Assembly: GCA_938045805.1 (NCBI GenBank)
Contig: CALIBL010000009.1
Span: 1 to 64,000, forward strand
Direction of reading: 5' to 3'
Length of the DNA: 64,000 nucleotides
Origin: an uncultured Rubripirellula sp.
GTDB taxonomy: Bacteria > Planctomycetota > Planctomycetia > Pirellulales > Pirellulaceae
Positions 47,139 to 57,457 of the stretch are shown in pieces. A model generated the notes under the pieces. That model was not told the DNA's origin. It was given only the letters and a program-made list of their open reading frames with translations, and did not search any database. A program made the translations under genes and the position numbers. Each line of letters begins with the position of its first letter. The stretch's first letter is position 1.

Positions 47139-48668
47139 ATGGCTTCTCTCCCTTTCCCCAAGCAAGTCAGCCGAGCGTTGATCTCAAACCCCAAAATCTA
47201 TCGGAGCCATCCCATCAGTCGGCGAAAATACTCAAATTGGGTCAACAGCATCGTCAGACTAGGATTTTGTCTTTGGGTCGCTTTCCAAACGCTCGGGACA
47301 AGCAAAGCTGATGGTCAAACCGTCGAAAGCAATCTTTCGCCCGATCGATCCAAAAATCGAGTCAGTGAAACCGTTCGTGTTCAGGCAGAACTTTCACTGA
47401 ACGGAAATTTGCACCTACCAGAGAACGCTTTGATCTCGAAAAAAATTGCAATTCAAATCCCAATTCGCAGCGTTGCAAAATTTGACTACGCCGAACAAAA
47501 GATCGCCCCGAATGACGCGACACTTGGCTCTCAAGAAGGCTCGCTGCGGCTCTACGATCAAGCCTCGGCCATCACGACCGTCAATCAGCGAGAACATCAA
47601 CTGAGCCTGCGAGATGGCACAGGGCCGATTTTGGTCCTCTCCAAGGAGAATCAAGAGCTGTTCTTTGCAAACAAGTCAGTACTCTCTCGCGAGGAGCTCG
47701 ATCTTCTAAAACTTCCAGTGTCCAGTGCAAGTCTCGACGCATTCCTCCCGCCCCAACTTGCAGAATTGTCAGAAGGAGATTCATTCGCCGTTAATTCGAC
47801 TTCACTGGCTACCGCCTTCCAATTGATGAACGTCACCTCTTCGAACGTCAAAGGCAAGGTCACCTCGGCAAATACAGAAACGATCAAGATGCGTTTGGAG
47901 GGTCAGTTATCTGGCAACGCTGATCAGACCACAACCAACATTGAGATGATTGCGAATCTCAATTACAGCCATAAGCATCGGACGTGCATTTGGTTAGCGA
48001 TGGGAATTCGTGAAGAAAGAGAGATTTCGGTCGCCGAACCCGGTTTTGAAATTGCGGCAACCTTGAAAATACAAAGAACCCCAATCGATCCTGTCGATCT
48101 GCTAGCGTCCTCAAACCTCATTCCAATAGCTTACGATCAAGTGTCCCCAGAAAAGCTATTAATTGAGCAACGCAGTGATTACCTGAATTTCAAAACCCTC
48201 ACTGATCGTTCTTGGTACATGCTGACCGATGCTCCGGGAATCGCCACGATGCGTCAAATTGAGGACGATCAGGTGATCTCGCAGTGCGATTTTCGAACGC
48301 CACCAAAACTTCCGATCGGGAAAAAATACACCCCAGAAGACTTCCAAAATGAGATTGTTCAAAAGTTAGGGGAACAACTCGGATCACTCGGAGATATCGA
48401 AGTCGAAGAAACGCCATCCGAGTTGCAAATTTTGCGGGTGGTTGCGGATGGCGAAGCTCAAGGGATCCCAATCCGATGGGTTTTTCTCCATTTTGGAGAT
48501 CCAACCGGAAGACGTTTGATCGCCACTTTCACGATGGAAGCAGGGCTGAGTGAGAAATTTTCAGACGGTGACCGCCAAATTGCTTCATCTCTACGATTCT
48601 TGGCTTCTGAGTCAGCCAAAAATCAAGATTCAAGCGGCCAAACGACCGAGAATGCAGAACCTAGGTAG
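47139..48668 (+). CDS. exported protein of unknown function
   Basis: A 509-residue protein. From ATG 47139 an unusually long basic N-region precedes a hydrophobic segment (IVRLGFCLWVAFQTLG) and a likely cleavage near SKADGQ. The mature part is rich in Ser, Leu and Glu with beta-type segments (AELSLNGNLHL, ETIKMRLEGQLSG, NIEMIANLNYS) and no cysteine-based or catalytic motif I know. The frame is open to a TTG at 47109. A domain near the C-terminus (GIPIRWVFLHFGDPTGRRLIATF) looks like a compact beta fold. It follows a long structured leader region. Confidence 0.65.
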   Translation: MASLPFPKQVSRALISNPKIYRSHPISRRKYSNWVNSIVRLGFCLWVAFQTLGTSKADGQTVESNLSPDRSKNRVSETVRVQAELSLNGNLHLPENALISKKIAIQIPIRSVAKFDYAEQKIAPNDATLGSQEGSLRLYDQASAITTVNQREHQLSLRDGTGPILVLSKENQELFFANKSVLSREELDLLKLPVSSASLDAFLPPQLAELSEGDSFAVNSTSLATAFQLMNVTSSNVKGKVTSANTETIKMRLEGQLSGNADQTTTNIEMIANLNYSHKHRTCIWLAMGIREEREISVAEPGFEIAATLKIQRTPIDPVDLLASSNLIPIAYDQVSPEKLLIEQRSDYLNFKTLTDRSWYMLTDAPGIATMRQIEDDQVISQCDFRTPPKLPIGKKYTPEDFQNEIVQKLGEQLGSLGDIEVEETPSELQILRVVADGEAQGIPIRWVFLHFGDPTGRRLIATFTMEAGLSEKFSDGDRQIASSLRFLASESAKNQDSSGQTTENAEPR

Positions 48669-48797
48669 TTTAGCAAAGTAAAAGTCAGCGAAAAAACCAA
48701 TCTCAAACTACAATCAGGTAGCATCGATCGGTGGATTTTGCTAATCCACGAGAAAGATCGGACGAATTCCTAACCAAAGTCTTCAGCACGGTTCGCC

Positions 48798-49784
48798 ATG
48801 TCCAACGGACGCTTTCACTCCTTCGTTCTCGTTTTGCTCACTACCGCCGTCACTTTGACAGCCCAAGAGCCGAAGCGGAAAGACCCTTCTTCCCAGCAGC
48901 AAACGCAATTCGCGCCAGGCGTAATGACGGTCATCCCCCCGGCACCGATGCCGGAGGAAACATTTCAGGGCCCGATGACCCTACAGACGCTGCTCAATGC
49001 GCATCCCGAAATTCAATTCGGCGGACCCAACCACCCAGATGGGGAGCCACATTTTGATCCGCGAACACGGACTCTGGTGCAAATGGCAAAAGAGGTCATT
49101 CTGCGTCGCGAGATCTACTGCCTTGAGTTTTCCTTCAAACCGCTGCGTCAGATTTACGTCGATGTTCCGAGACCCGATGGGAAGATGCAACGCAAGCTGG
49201 TCTGGTACATGGTTTATCGCGTTCGGTACCGCGGCGGAGAACTTCGCCCAGCCGCTGATAAAGTCGCAGGTGTGGATATTTACAAACGGATCGAATCAAT
49301 CCACTACGACTCGCGGCATTTCTTTCCAATGATGATTCTCAGTGACCATATCTCGGGACAGCGCGCCGTGGATCAAATCTTGCCCACTGCATTGGACAAG
49401 ATTAAGGTCCGAGAGCAAATTCAGGCGCCCCTGCATAACTCGGTTGACATTACAAGAGTCAAGATCCCGCACTCCAACGACGAAGCAGCTTCGGGAGTTT
49501 GGGGTGTCGCGACCTGGACGGATCTGGATCCACAGCTCGATTTCATCTCCGTGGAGGTTTCAGGTCTTACCAATGCTTTTGAGCAAGAAGGCGAAGGGAC
49601 CGACGTGGTCTGCAAACGTAAAGCCTTGCAACTCAATTTCTTCAGGCCTGGCGATGCAATCAACCAAACGGACGACCAGATTCGCTTTGGTGTCCCCGCC
49701 TACCAAGATGAACGTGAGCAGAATTATGTTCTCCAGCATTACGGGCTCGCAGAACGCCTCGACTACCGGTGGATCTTCAGGTAA
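48798..49784 (+). CDS. exported hypothetical protein
   Basis: A 328-residue protein with a signal peptide (FHSFVLVLLTTAVTLTAQ) and a proline-rich stretch, then a globular domain of charged and aromatic beta segments: EIYCLEFSFKPLRQIYVDVP, LVWYMVYRVRYRG, VWGVATWTDLDPQLDFISVEVSGL. No catalytic motif or metal site is visible. It has the look of planctomycete-specific periplasmic proteins of unknown role. It lies 129 bp downstream of the exported protein at 47139 on the same strand and may share its transcript. Confidence 0.65.
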   Translation: MSNGRFHSFVLVLLTTAVTLTAQEPKRKDPSSQQQTQFAPGVMTVIPPAPMPEETFQGPMTLQTLLNAHPEIQFGGPNHPDGEPHFDPRTRTLVQMAKEVILRREIYCLEFSFKPLRQIYVDVPRPDGKMQRKLVWYMVYRVRYRGGELRPAADKVAGVDIYKRIESIHYDSRHFFPMMILSDHISGQRAVDQILPTALDKIKVREQIQAPLHNSVDITRVKIPHSNDEAASGVWGVATWTDLDPQLDFISVEVSGLTNAFEQEGEGTDVVCKRKALQLNFFRPGDAINQTDDQIRFGVPAYQDEREQNYVLQHYGLAERLDYRWIFR

Positions 49785-50146
49785 ATCAAAAATCTCGAGA
49801 GTTTCCTCACTCGCATGCAAATCCGTTGATTGTTGAGGTAGGTCACTTGATCCATCAGTGATCAAGGTGGAACACCTCGAAGGACTTGCAATGAGACAGA
49901 TGCTTGCAGCTTGATGGTTTTAGTCTGGCCCGCTGTGCAAGATCCTTTCCAGCAGTTTCGCCAGTTTGGCTCTTCAGCTGTGTGGAACTCCAAAGTTTAC
50001 AAAGAAAAGCAACGCTAGATGGATCTTGCGATCGAAACCGATTCGTTAAGATAAGACAGTCATCGAGTTGTTCGAGCCGTTAGGGTATCGATTCAAACCG
50101 CCGTGACCCATCTTTTTTCTGATGTCGTTTTTTCGTTTGGTATTGA
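49785..50146. other. intergenic region before obgE with a stem-loop
   Basis: About 360 bp. CTTGATC (49846-49852) and GATCAAG (49860-49866) form a 7-bp stem with a 7-nt loop, 61 nt after the preceding stop; no T run follows. The sequence just before obgE contains T-rich runs (CTTTTTTC, CGTTTTTTCG). The ribosomal protein genes rplU and rpmA, often upstream of obgE, are absent. Confidence 0.4.
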
Positions 50147-51328
50147 ATGTTTGTTGATCGTGTTCTGATCGAATTACGTGCGGGAAAAGGCGGCGATGGC
50201 TGCTCAAGTATGAGACGCGAAAAATATGTCCCCCGAGGTGGCCCCGATGGCGGTGACGGTGGAGATGGCGCGAGTATCGTTCTTGAAGCGAAGGTCGGAG
50301 TTAACAGCTTGGCCGCGTACGCAAATCAACGCCTGTTCCGAGCCACGAAAGGCCAACCAGGACAGGGATCGCTGCGCCATGGAAAAAAAGGACGTGATCA
50401 AAAGCTTCTCGTTCCTCCGGGTACGACTGTCATCGATGCAGATCAGCATTTTGTGATCAAGGACATGAAGCATCACGGGGAGCAATTCGTGATCGCCAGA
50501 GGTGGTAAAGGGGGGCGAGGCAATGCACACTTCAAAAGTAGTGTGAACCGTAGCCCGAGAGAGTGTACGCCCGGTGAAGAAGGTGAAACTCGGTTTGTCA
50601 TCTTAGAACTTAAATCCATTGCGGATGTTGGACTTATCGGTAAACCGAACGCAGGTAAAAGCACCTTGCTTAGTCGGATTAGCAGTGCTCGTCCGGAGAT
50701 TGCCGATTATCCATTCACAACCAAGCATCCCAACTTGGGCATCGTGGAACTCAGCGGAGAGCGTTCCTTTGTTGTCGCTGATATTCCGGGATTGATCGAA
50801 GGTGCTAGCGAAGGGATCGGATTAGGACATGAATTCCTACGTCACGTCGAACGGGCGGGATTGTTGATCCATCTGGTTGAACCTTTCCCAGCAGACCAAA
50901 CCGATCCAATTGAAAACTATAAAGCAATTCGCAAAGAACTTGAGGAATACGATTCATCGCTTGCCCAACGTGACCAAATCATCGTGATTTCAAAAGCTGA
51001 ACTTGATGGGGCCGAAGAGGTTCAAGACACACTTAGTCAAGAAACAGGGCAGCCTGTTCACTTGATAAGCTCACTGCAGGGCACTGGCACTGATGCGTTA
51101 CTCGAAGCGGTGATGCAACAGGTGGAAAGCCGGCGAGAGGCGATGATAAACGCTGGAGAGCAAATAGCGTTCGGCAACGAGTCATCACGAGAGCCTATCA
51201 AAAAGGCAAAAAAGAAACGGCTACCCCCACACCTACATGGTCACACCGCCACACTCTCCAATGAGATGCAGGCCAAGGATTTTAAAATGGATCCAGAAGT
51301 GGATCCAACCAATGGGGAAGCCAAGTGA
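50147..51328 (+). CDS. obgE: GTPase Obg (CgtA)
   Basis: A 393-residue ribosome-assembly GTPase. The glycine-rich Obg fold occupies about 1-158 ([47 protein letters not shown], then [13 protein letters not shown]). The G domain follows with G1 [10 protein letters not shown]2 [11 protein letters not shown]3 [24 protein letters not shown] and G4 ISKAEL in place of the usual NKxD. The last 50 residues form a Lys-rich tail without an OCT domain. Its end overlaps the coaX start as GTGA, so translation is probably coupled. It acts in large-subunit maturation and stress response. Confidence 0.96.
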   Translation: MFVDRVLIELRAGKGGDGCSSMRREKYVPRGGPDGGDGGDGASIVLEAKVGVNSLAAYANQRLFRATKGQPGQGSLRHGKKGRDQKLLVPPGTTVIDADQHFVIKDMKHHGEQFVIARGGKGGRGNAHFKSSVNRSPRECTPGEEGETRFVILELKSIADVGLIGKPNAGKSTLLSRISSARPEIADYPFTTKHPNLGIVELSGERSFVVADIPGLIEGASEGIGLGHEFLRHVERAGLLIHLVEPFPADQTDPIENYKAIRKELEEYDSSLAQRDQIIVISKAELDGAEEVQDTLSQETGQPVHLISSLQGTGTDALLEAVMQQVESRREAMINAGEQIAFGNESSREPIKKAKKKRLPPHLHGHTATLSNEMQAKDFKMDPEVDPTNGEAK

Positions 51329-52122
51329 CCAACGAGGATGCATCACTCGCGTTTGCTCACTCCACGTTCGCGTTTGTTGACATTGGAAATACGTCTGCAA
51401 AAGTTGCCACGCACGTCGCCTCGAAGTTACACGTCAAAGCGATTGACTACAGGCGAGAAGACTGGCCGCATCACGTCGCTCAATTCCCTCAAACCATTCA
51501 CGGGAAAGAGGTCGATTGCTGGGTAGTCGCGAGTGTCAACCAAGCAAGATCCCAGACGCTTGAGATCTTGATTGGACGGCAGCAACCCCAAACGCCCATT
51601 CGGCAAGTTGGGTACCAAGACGTCCCCATGAAAACTTCGGTTGAGCAACCCAATCGCCTTGGAATTGATCGACTGCTGAGCGGGTTCATGGCAGCCAAAC
51701 GTTTCGGAACCCCAGTGGTGGTGGTCAGTTTCGGAACCGCCGTCACCATCGACTGGGTCGATCAAGACGGAATTTTTTGCGGTGGTCTAATCCTTCCCGG
51801 CATGCAACTGCAATCTGACTCACTTTGCTCGAGAACAGAAGCGTTACCTGAGATACAATGGGAAAGAGGCGTGACGATCACGCTGCCGGGAAGAAACACT
51901 CAGTCTGCTATTCGCAGCGGAATCATCCTTGGTCTCGCCTCCGCAATTGACGGTGTGGTGGGTCGATATGCTGAAGCGAGTGAGATATCAAAAGATAGAG
52001 TTCAAACCGTGATCACCGGAGGCAATGCTGAATTGATCACCCAACACCTACGATGCACACATCATGTTGTTACCAACTTGGTTTGCCACGCATTGATGGA
52101 CATATCAATCATGAAACAATGA
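51325..52122 (+). CDS. coaX: type III pantothenate kinase
   Basis: A 265-residue kinase catalysing the first step of coenzyme A synthesis. ASKHA-fold motifs are VDIGNTSAK (phosphate 1), [15 protein letters not shown] (the GxDR substrate motif), [12 protein letters not shown] (phosphate 2) and [11 protein letters not shown], with [10 protein letters not shown] (adenosine). In many CoaX proteins the second motif is DxGTA; the Asp is Ser here, which may alter metal binding. The GTG start at 51325 overlaps the obgE stop. The length is normal for type III enzymes. Pairing with obgE appears to be a local arrangement. Confidence 0.9.
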   Translation: MTNEDASLAFAHSTFAFVDIGNTSAKVATHVASKLHVKAIDYRREDWPHHVAQFPQTIHGKEVDCWVVASVNQARSQTLEILIGRQQPQTPIRQVGYQDVPMKTSVEQPNRLGIDRLLSGFMAAKRFGTPVVVVSFGTAVTIDWVDQDGIFCGGLILPGMQLQSDSLCSRTEALPEIQWERGVTITLPGRNTQSAIRSGIILGLASAIDGVVGRYAEASEISKDRVQTVITGGNAELITQHLRCTHHVVTNLVCHALMDISIMKQ

Positions 52123-52177
52123 TCGTTGACGACCATCGATGACAGGGTCACGCGACAGCGTAAAATATCGTCATTGA

Positions 52178-52194
52178 TTTTGCCGATGGCAAAA
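52178..52194. other. stem-loop downstream of coaX
   Basis: TTTTGCC-GAT-GGCAAAA is a perfect 7-bp stem, 55 nt after the coaX stop, with an outer ATTGAT/ATCAAT pairing. TTTTGCCGA recurs about 35 nt later. No T tract follows, so termination is uncertain. Confidence 0.35.
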
Positions 52195-52289
52195 CCAATG
52201 AAAAATCAATCCTCTGTTTTGCCGACTAACCGTCAAGAAAGTTACCTCCGCCATCTCTCGCCCTGAACACTTCAAACCTCGACCCTATC

Positions 52290-54116
52290 ATGCCTTCGGT
52301 TCACCCTCTTTCTGACCTGCTGCCGATCCCGAAAGGTGTCACCGAGCCCAATGCCTACCACGTCTTTGGGATCGACACAGCGACTCAAGACGAAGAATCA
52401 ATTCAAGCAACGATCCAATCCGTGATCGCTGAGCTAAAGTCAGTTAAGACAAAAACCGATTCGAAAAGGTGGAAAGCTGCGGCAAGACTAGCCTCCGATG
52501 CAAAAAAACTTCTTGCTGACCCGAAGCAAAGAGAAAAGCTCAACAAATCCATGCTTGTGACAGCGGGCGGTGGGAATCCATCTGCTCCCGCAACCGAGTC
52601 CACCACTGATCCACTCGCGGGACTCTTGCCGGATGCGGATCCGTTACGAAAGTTCGAACCAAACGAACAGTCGGATCAATTGTCTCCACCCGCCGAAGAA
52701 CAACTCGATGCTGATGCTGCCGTACCTGACCTTCCAGCCTCGATCACCCCAACGGATCGGGAGCAAGTGGCAATCCCTGAGATTCCAGTGCCCCAACCTC
52801 CAAGGCTAGACACGGTAACACCCGAAATTAGCGCGTCGGAAATTTCATCGTCCCAACTGCAAGGGCTCACAGCGGACAGCTTATTGCCGCCTGATAGTTC
52901 TCTTCTGCCAAACGACTTGCTGACTTCAATGGAATCGTCGACGACAGGTGTGGGAGACAATTACGATCCGGAACCAATCTCAGTCCCATCTTTTGAAGAC
53001 TCCACACCTTCTTTCGGTAGCAATGCCGATGTCATGGTGAAAAAACCCCAAAATCGATCGCGACGTGGACGTTCCAAAACGGGAATGCTGATACCGGCGA
53101 TCTTTGCGATTGCTTGCTTCGGTATTGTCGGAGTCGTTCTCTTCATCATCCTCAACAAGCCGGGTGTTCGCATCGCAATGTCAGAAGATGGAGTGGTGAT
53201 CCAAGATGGCACTGAAGATTTGGGAAATCAGCCCCAAGAACCGGTTCAAGAACAGAAACCACGCTCCACTCAGCCCCGAGATCCGGTCATGGGTGGCCTC
53301 GGACCCGATTCGAATAACCAAAACCCCGATCCCAACGCGCCAAAAGTCACAGACCCTATCGCTGAACCTGACGGCAACCAAACAAACCAAGCATCACCAT
53401 CGATGCCAAACGAAAAGCCCAATGGGAACGGAATGAATCAAGGTGCAACAGGCAACGCAGATCCTGAGCCCAATTCTCCGCAAACCGCAACACCAGAAAA
53501 ACCGACTTCTGACGATCCCGCCGGGGCGATGAAGCCCAATGGCGATGACCCGCCGATGGAATCTCTGAGTGAAGAGGTCCTGCAAAAAGCAGAGGAGACA
53601 CTGCAAGCCGCGAAGTCAGCAATTCTTTCTGCCGATTGGAATCAAATGAATGCCATCGCGAACAGGATGCTCGACCAACCTATGTCAGACGAGCAAAAAA
53701 GCGAGGCGGGTGATCTCTTTCAAGTCATTGATCTGGCTCTTTTCTATAGAACCGCAATCGTTGACTCCGTCGCCAACCTCAACGTCGGAAATGACTTCGA
53801 GGTCTCGGATGGCTTGCGTGTCATCATTGTCGAGAAAAGCCCCAGCAACCTAATAGTGATGTTTAATAAAATGCAGCGTGAGTACAGCATTGATCAATTG
53901 CCATGGCCACTCGCCCACAAGCTTGCGAGCTTTGAAGTCTCTGGTGATACGTTTAGCACCGCGGCCAAGTCCGTCTATCAGGCCATAGCTCCAACCACCA
54001 ATTCAGGCTTGCAAACACAAGCGTTGGACTGGATCGAGGAAATCCAAAACGACTTAGACGGCACCGACAAAGAAAACGTGGGTTCAACGCTCTCGTCGCT
54101 GATCGCAAATCCGTAA
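52290..54116 (+). CDS. single-span membrane protein with a J-like N-terminus
   Basis: A 608-residue protein. The first 90 residues (NAYHVFGIDTATQDEESIQATIQSVIAEL, then KQREKLNKSM) resemble the helical hairpin seen in planctomycete J-domain-like modules. No HPD motif is present, so it would not activate DnaK. A long acidic Pro/Ser/Asp-rich linker leads to one transmembrane helix (MLIPAIFAIACFGIVGVVLFIIL at about 267-289). After it come a second low-complexity Pro/Asn/Gln-rich segment and a helical C-terminal domain of about 180 residues (EVLQKAEETLQAAKSAILSA). Function unknown. Its size suggests an envelope scaffold. It is bounded by coaX and an M20 peptidase. Confidence 0.65.
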   Translation: MPSVHPLSDLLPIPKGVTEPNAYHVFGIDTATQDEESIQATIQSVIAELKSVKTKTDSKRWKAAARLASDAKKLLADPKQREKLNKSMLVTAGGGNPSAPATESTTDPLAGLLPDADPLRKFEPNEQSDQLSPPAEEQLDADAAVPDLPASITPTDREQVAIPEIPVPQPPRLDTVTPEISASEISSSQLQGLTADSLLPPDSSLLPNDLLTSMESSTTGVGDNYDPEPISVPSFEDSTPSFGSNADVMVKKPQNRSRRGRSKTGMLIPAIFAIACFGIVGVVLFIILNKPGVRIAMSEDGVVIQDGTEDLGNQPQEPVQEQKPRSTQPRDPVMGGLGPDSNNQNPDPNAPKVTDPIAEPDGNQTNQASPSMPNEKPNGNGMNQGATGNADPEPNSPQTATPEKPTSDDPAGAMKPNGDDPPMESLSEEVLQKAEETLQAAKSAILSADWNQMNAIANRMLDQPMSDEQKSEAGDLFQVIDLALFYRTAIVDSVANLNVGNDFEVSDGLRVIIVEKSPSNLIVMFNKMQREYSIDQLPWPLAHKLASFEVSGDTFSTAAKSVYQAIAPTTNSGLQTQALDWIEEIQNDLDGTDKENVGSTLSSLIANP

Positions 54117-54196
54117 CGGTCGATGAGCATCCTTGCCCAGCAGCCGCACCACAGCAGTTCTATGGGTCACCCCATTATTTCCAACTCACTTCTCAA

Positions 54197-55381
54197 ATGA
54201 CGCCTTTTAAATTCTCAATCGAATCGCTCAAGCAATTAATCACGTTTGATTCCGTCAGCGCGAAGAGTAATCGAGCAATCTCGGATTGGGTCAGTAATCG
54301 ACTGGAAACACTGGGATTCACCATTGAGCAAACCAGCTATTTGGATCATGCCGGGATCGAGAAAACCAACGTCTTGGCGAAGCGAGATCCGGTTAGAGCC
54401 TTAACGGATAACCCTAAACGAGTTAACGATCATGCTAGTGATCGAAAAGGGCTGGCATACTTTTGCCATACCGATGTGGTGCCAACTCGAGGCTGGAATG
54501 GCCCGGGGGATAATCCGTTTTGCTCGCAGCTTTTGGATGATCGCATTTACGGCCGTGGTTCCTGCGACATGAAGGGAAGTTTGGCAGCCATGATGGCGGC
54601 GGCATCCGAGGTCGATCACAATCAGCAAAGACAACCACTCTGGATTATCTGCACTGCGGATGAGGAAGTTGGATTCCTTGGCGCAAAGCATCTCGTTCAG
54701 GAGTCCAACGGCTACCAAGAGATTATTTCACAACAACCTCTTGGTCTGATCGGAGAACCCACAAACTTAAATGTGGTCCACGCGCACAAAGGGATTGTCG
54801 GCTTCAAGATCACAAGTATCGGCAAGGCCGCCCACAGTAGCACCAACCACGGAATCAATGCCAATCGGCAGATGGTGCCCATGCTGCAAAAACTACTAGA
54901 AATCAACGAAAGGACGGAGTCGGAAACGCAGTACCAAGACGATCGATTCGATCCACCAACACTTTCATGGAACTTTGGATGCAACGATGGTTGCACGGCG
55001 ATTAACATTACCCCAGACCGTTCCACAGCGTGGCTATCACTTCGTCCAATGCCGGAGATTGACGGGGCGGATTTGATTGCCGAAGTCCGTTCTCTCGCCA
55101 GTGAACTTGGGCTGGAAATGGAAAACTGCGGTCAGGGCCCTCCCATGTGGATTTCTCCCACCGCAGACGGGATCAGGGAGTTATCTGAATTGACTGGGAA
55201 TACCCCCAAGACGGTTTGCTACGGAACCGATGGCGGCGAATTGCACGCTTTGAAAGAACGAGTTGTCTATGGGCCTGGCGATATCGCACAGGCTCACACT
55301 ACTGATGAATGGATTGCCTTAGAGCAACTCGACAAGGGAAGCCAAAGCTTTTGCGAGATTGTTCGAGGATGGTGCTGTTAA
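54197..55381 (+). CDS. M20-family metallopeptidase, ArgE/DapE-like
   Basis: A 394-residue zinc hydrolase. Metal ligands can be seen in YFCHTDVVP, GRGSCDMKGSLAAMM (bridging Asp), ICTADEEVGFLG (catalytic Glu and metal Glu), LIGEPTNL, and the late His in DIAQAHTTDEW. The dimerisation domain spans about 190-300 (HAHKGIVGFKITSIGKAAHSS). The family includes acetylornithine deacetylase and succinyl-diaminopimelate desuccinylase. Segment similarity leans to acetylornithine deacetylase, but without arg or dap neighbours I leave the symbol open. It is cytosolic with a typical length. Confidence 0.9.
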   Translation: MTPFKFSIESLKQLITFDSVSAKSNRAISDWVSNRLETLGFTIEQTSYLDHAGIEKTNVLAKRDPVRALTDNPKRVNDHASDRKGLAYFCHTDVVPTRGWNGPGDNPFCSQLLDDRIYGRGSCDMKGSLAAMMAAASEVDHNQQRQPLWIICTADEEVGFLGAKHLVQESNGYQEIISQQPLGLIGEPTNLNVVHAHKGIVGFKITSIGKAAHSSTNHGINANRQMVPMLQKLLEINERTESETQYQDDRFDPPTLSWNFGCNDGCTAINITPDRSTAWLSLRPMPEIDGADLIAEVRSLASELGLEMENCGQGPPMWISPTADGIRELSELTGNTPKTVCYGTDGGELHALKERVVYGPGDIAQAHTTDEWIALEQLDKGSQSFCEIVRGWCC

Positions 55382-55399
55382 TCATTCAGCATCATCAAA

Positions 55400-57457
55400 C
55401 TACTCTTCCTCTGCCGATTCCATCCCAAGCTGATTCATTTTTCGGTAGAGATTGGAGCGGTGCAAGCCGAGCAACTTAGCTGCCTCGGTCATACTGCCAT
55501 CACACTCGTCGATCGCCCGACGAATGTGTGCCACTTGAAATTCTCTTGTCGCTTCGTTCAGCGTTCCACCCATGACAACAGGCCGCGATAGATGCTCCAG
55601 AGTGGATGGACTGATCATGAGATCGTCCACGTTAATCTGGTCACTGGTGCAAAGGTAGGCGACTCTTTCGATCGTATTTCTCAGCTCCCGAATATTTCCT
55701 GGCCACGCATACGAAAGCAGTGCTCGTCGAGCGGCCGGCAGAAAAACTGGAACACTTCTTCCAATCTGAGAGCAGAACTGATCCAAGAAGTGTTCCGCTA
55801 AAACGAGGACGTCATCACCTCGATCAGTCAGTTCGGGGAGAGTGAGATGAACGACGTTCAGGCGAAAGAAAAGATCCTCTCGAAAAAGTTTCTTTTGGAT
55901 CAGTTCCTCCAATGGTTGATTTGTTGCTGCAATCACACGAACGTCAACCGGGATGGTCTGCGAACCGCCGACGCGGACAACCACCTTCTCCTCCAGCACT
56001 CGAAGTAATTTAGCTTGCCCACCCGGACTCATATCACCAACTTCATCGAGGAAAAGTGTTCCCTGATCAGCCAATTCGAATTTGCCAACACGAGTTGCCT
56101 GGGCATCGGTGAATGAGCCTTTCTCGTGACCAAACAATTCGCTCTCGAGCAAAGTTTCCACCAAGGCCGCACAGTTCACGGCGATGAAGGGACCCGCTCG
56201 GCGATTACTTTCGAAGTGGATAGCACGAGCCAGTACTTCCTTGCCTGTTCCATTACCTCCTCGAATCAAAACCCCAAGGTCCGTGCCGGCAACCTTTTTG
56301 GCAGTTTCTTTCAACGCAAGAATACTCGGATGTGAACCGATTAGTGGGGAACTTGCGGCTGCATCGCTAACGAGCCGATCACGCGTTGCGGCCAAAGCAT
56401 TTTGGACACGCTGCGTCTGAATCGCCACTGCCGCATGCTTCGCTAAATCACCCAACACGGACACATGCGATGGCCCAAAAACGGAATCAGTATGATTGAT
56501 CGCTTCAAACACACCGATTAGGCGGTTCTTTTGATCGAACATGGGGACCGCAACCAATGAGTGGGTTTCAAACTCAAGGGTTTGATCTACTTTTCGATTC
56601 ACTCTTGATTCTTCATCTCGATCGTGATTCCAGATCCGCGGAGACTCACTCTGCAGAACTTCCCCGACGACCCCAACGGAATCATCGACCTCCAGAACAC
56701 CTCCCGGCACCCCAAGTGCGGGCCGACCGACCAGTTTCTTTCGCTTTCGGTCCCATAGAAAAATACTGGCTCGCTCGCAATTCAAGATCTCGGTTGCCGA
56801 AGAAGCAATCGCCTCAAGCAAAGATTGATCCTCTTCATGGCGCTGCCACTGAGCGGCCGCTTCCAACACCGCACTAAGCTGAGTTGTACGTTGCGTGGCC
56901 TGCTCAGTTCGCACCTGCTGCACCCACGCTAGTGATAGACAACGAGCCGCATCCTCGACACGCCTGACCTGTTCCACTTGCTGGTGCCACTGAGCATCTG
57001 CTGTATGAAAGACCAGCGCTGACGCTCCCACAAAACACTGGTCAGCTTGCTCTTCCCCTGTCGCTGACTTTGCCCCCGGGTTTGATTTCAAGGATATCGG
57101 AAGAACAAACCAACCAGCTTCCATCGTTGCATTACCCTCATCGAGGGACTTTGCGACTAGATTTTCCGGAAACAAGCGATCTGCAATCACAACCGTCTCT
57201 TGGTTCCAAGCCTGCATCACCCAGCGTCCGTGACTTTGCTGAACCAACCCAATGAGATCGACATTTAATTCTCGGCAGAAAAACGGTACGACGCGCGAAA
57301 GCCAATCATCGACCGTCGTTGATTTTTCCAACGCCAACAGGAGATATTCGGCTAGATCTCCCCCCGCTGATTCATAACGATTGGAATGATTGATGGCGTC
57401 CAAAACTCTTCCCACACGAAAAAACACTGCCAATATGCTGGGAATAACCGCAACCAA
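55400..57457 (-). CDS. sigma-54-type enhancer-binding regulator with GAF domain
   Basis: A 685-residue regulator. The N-terminal half holds GAF-like domains (about 50-180 and 200-340, with RASIFLWDRKRKKLVGR and HSLVAVPMFDQKNRLIGVFEAIN). The AAA+ domain has Walker A GGNGTGKEVLARAIH, ESELFGHEKGSFTDA, Walker B TLFLDEVGDM, and RVIAATNQPLE. A Fis-type HTH ends the protein (MTEAAKLLGLHRSNLYRKMNQLG). The loop GSFTDA stands where GAFTGA contacts sigma-54, a substitution that may weaken or change that contact. It probably activates a gene set in response to a small molecule. Its target and the corresponding sigma-54 are not in the window. Confidence 0.93.
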   Translation of the reverse strand: MVAVIPSILAVFFRVGRVLDAINHSNRYESAGGDLAEYLLLALEKSTTVDDWLSRVVPFFCRELNVDLIGLVQQSHGRWVMQAWNQETVVIADRLFPENLVAKSLDEGNATMEAGWFVLPISLKSNPGAKSATGEEQADQCFVGASALVFHTADAQWHQQVEQVRRVEDAARCLSLAWVQQVRTEQATQRTTQLSAVLEAAAQWQRHEEDQSLLEAIASSATEILNCERASIFLWDRKRKKLVGRPALGVPGGVLEVDDSVGVVGEVLQSESPRIWNHDRDEESRVNRKVDQTLEFETHSLVAVPMFDQKNRLIGVFEAINHTDSVFGPSHVSVLGDLAKHAAVAIQTQRVQNALAATRDRLVSDAAASSPLIGSHPSILALKETAKKVAGTDLGVLIRGGNGTGKEVLARAIHFESNRRAGPFIAVNCAALVETLLESELFGHEKGSFTDAQATRVGKFELADQGTLFLDEVGDMSPGGQAKLLRVLEEKVVVRVGGSQTIPVDVRVIAATNQPLEELIQKKLFREDLFFRLNVVHLTLPELTDRGDDVLVLAEHFLDQFCSQIGRSVPVFLPAARRALLSYAWPGNIRELRNTIERVAYLCTSDQINVDDLMISPSTLEHLSRPVVMGGTLNEATREFQVAHIRRAIDECDGSMTEAAKLLGLHRSNLYRKMNQLGMESAEEE

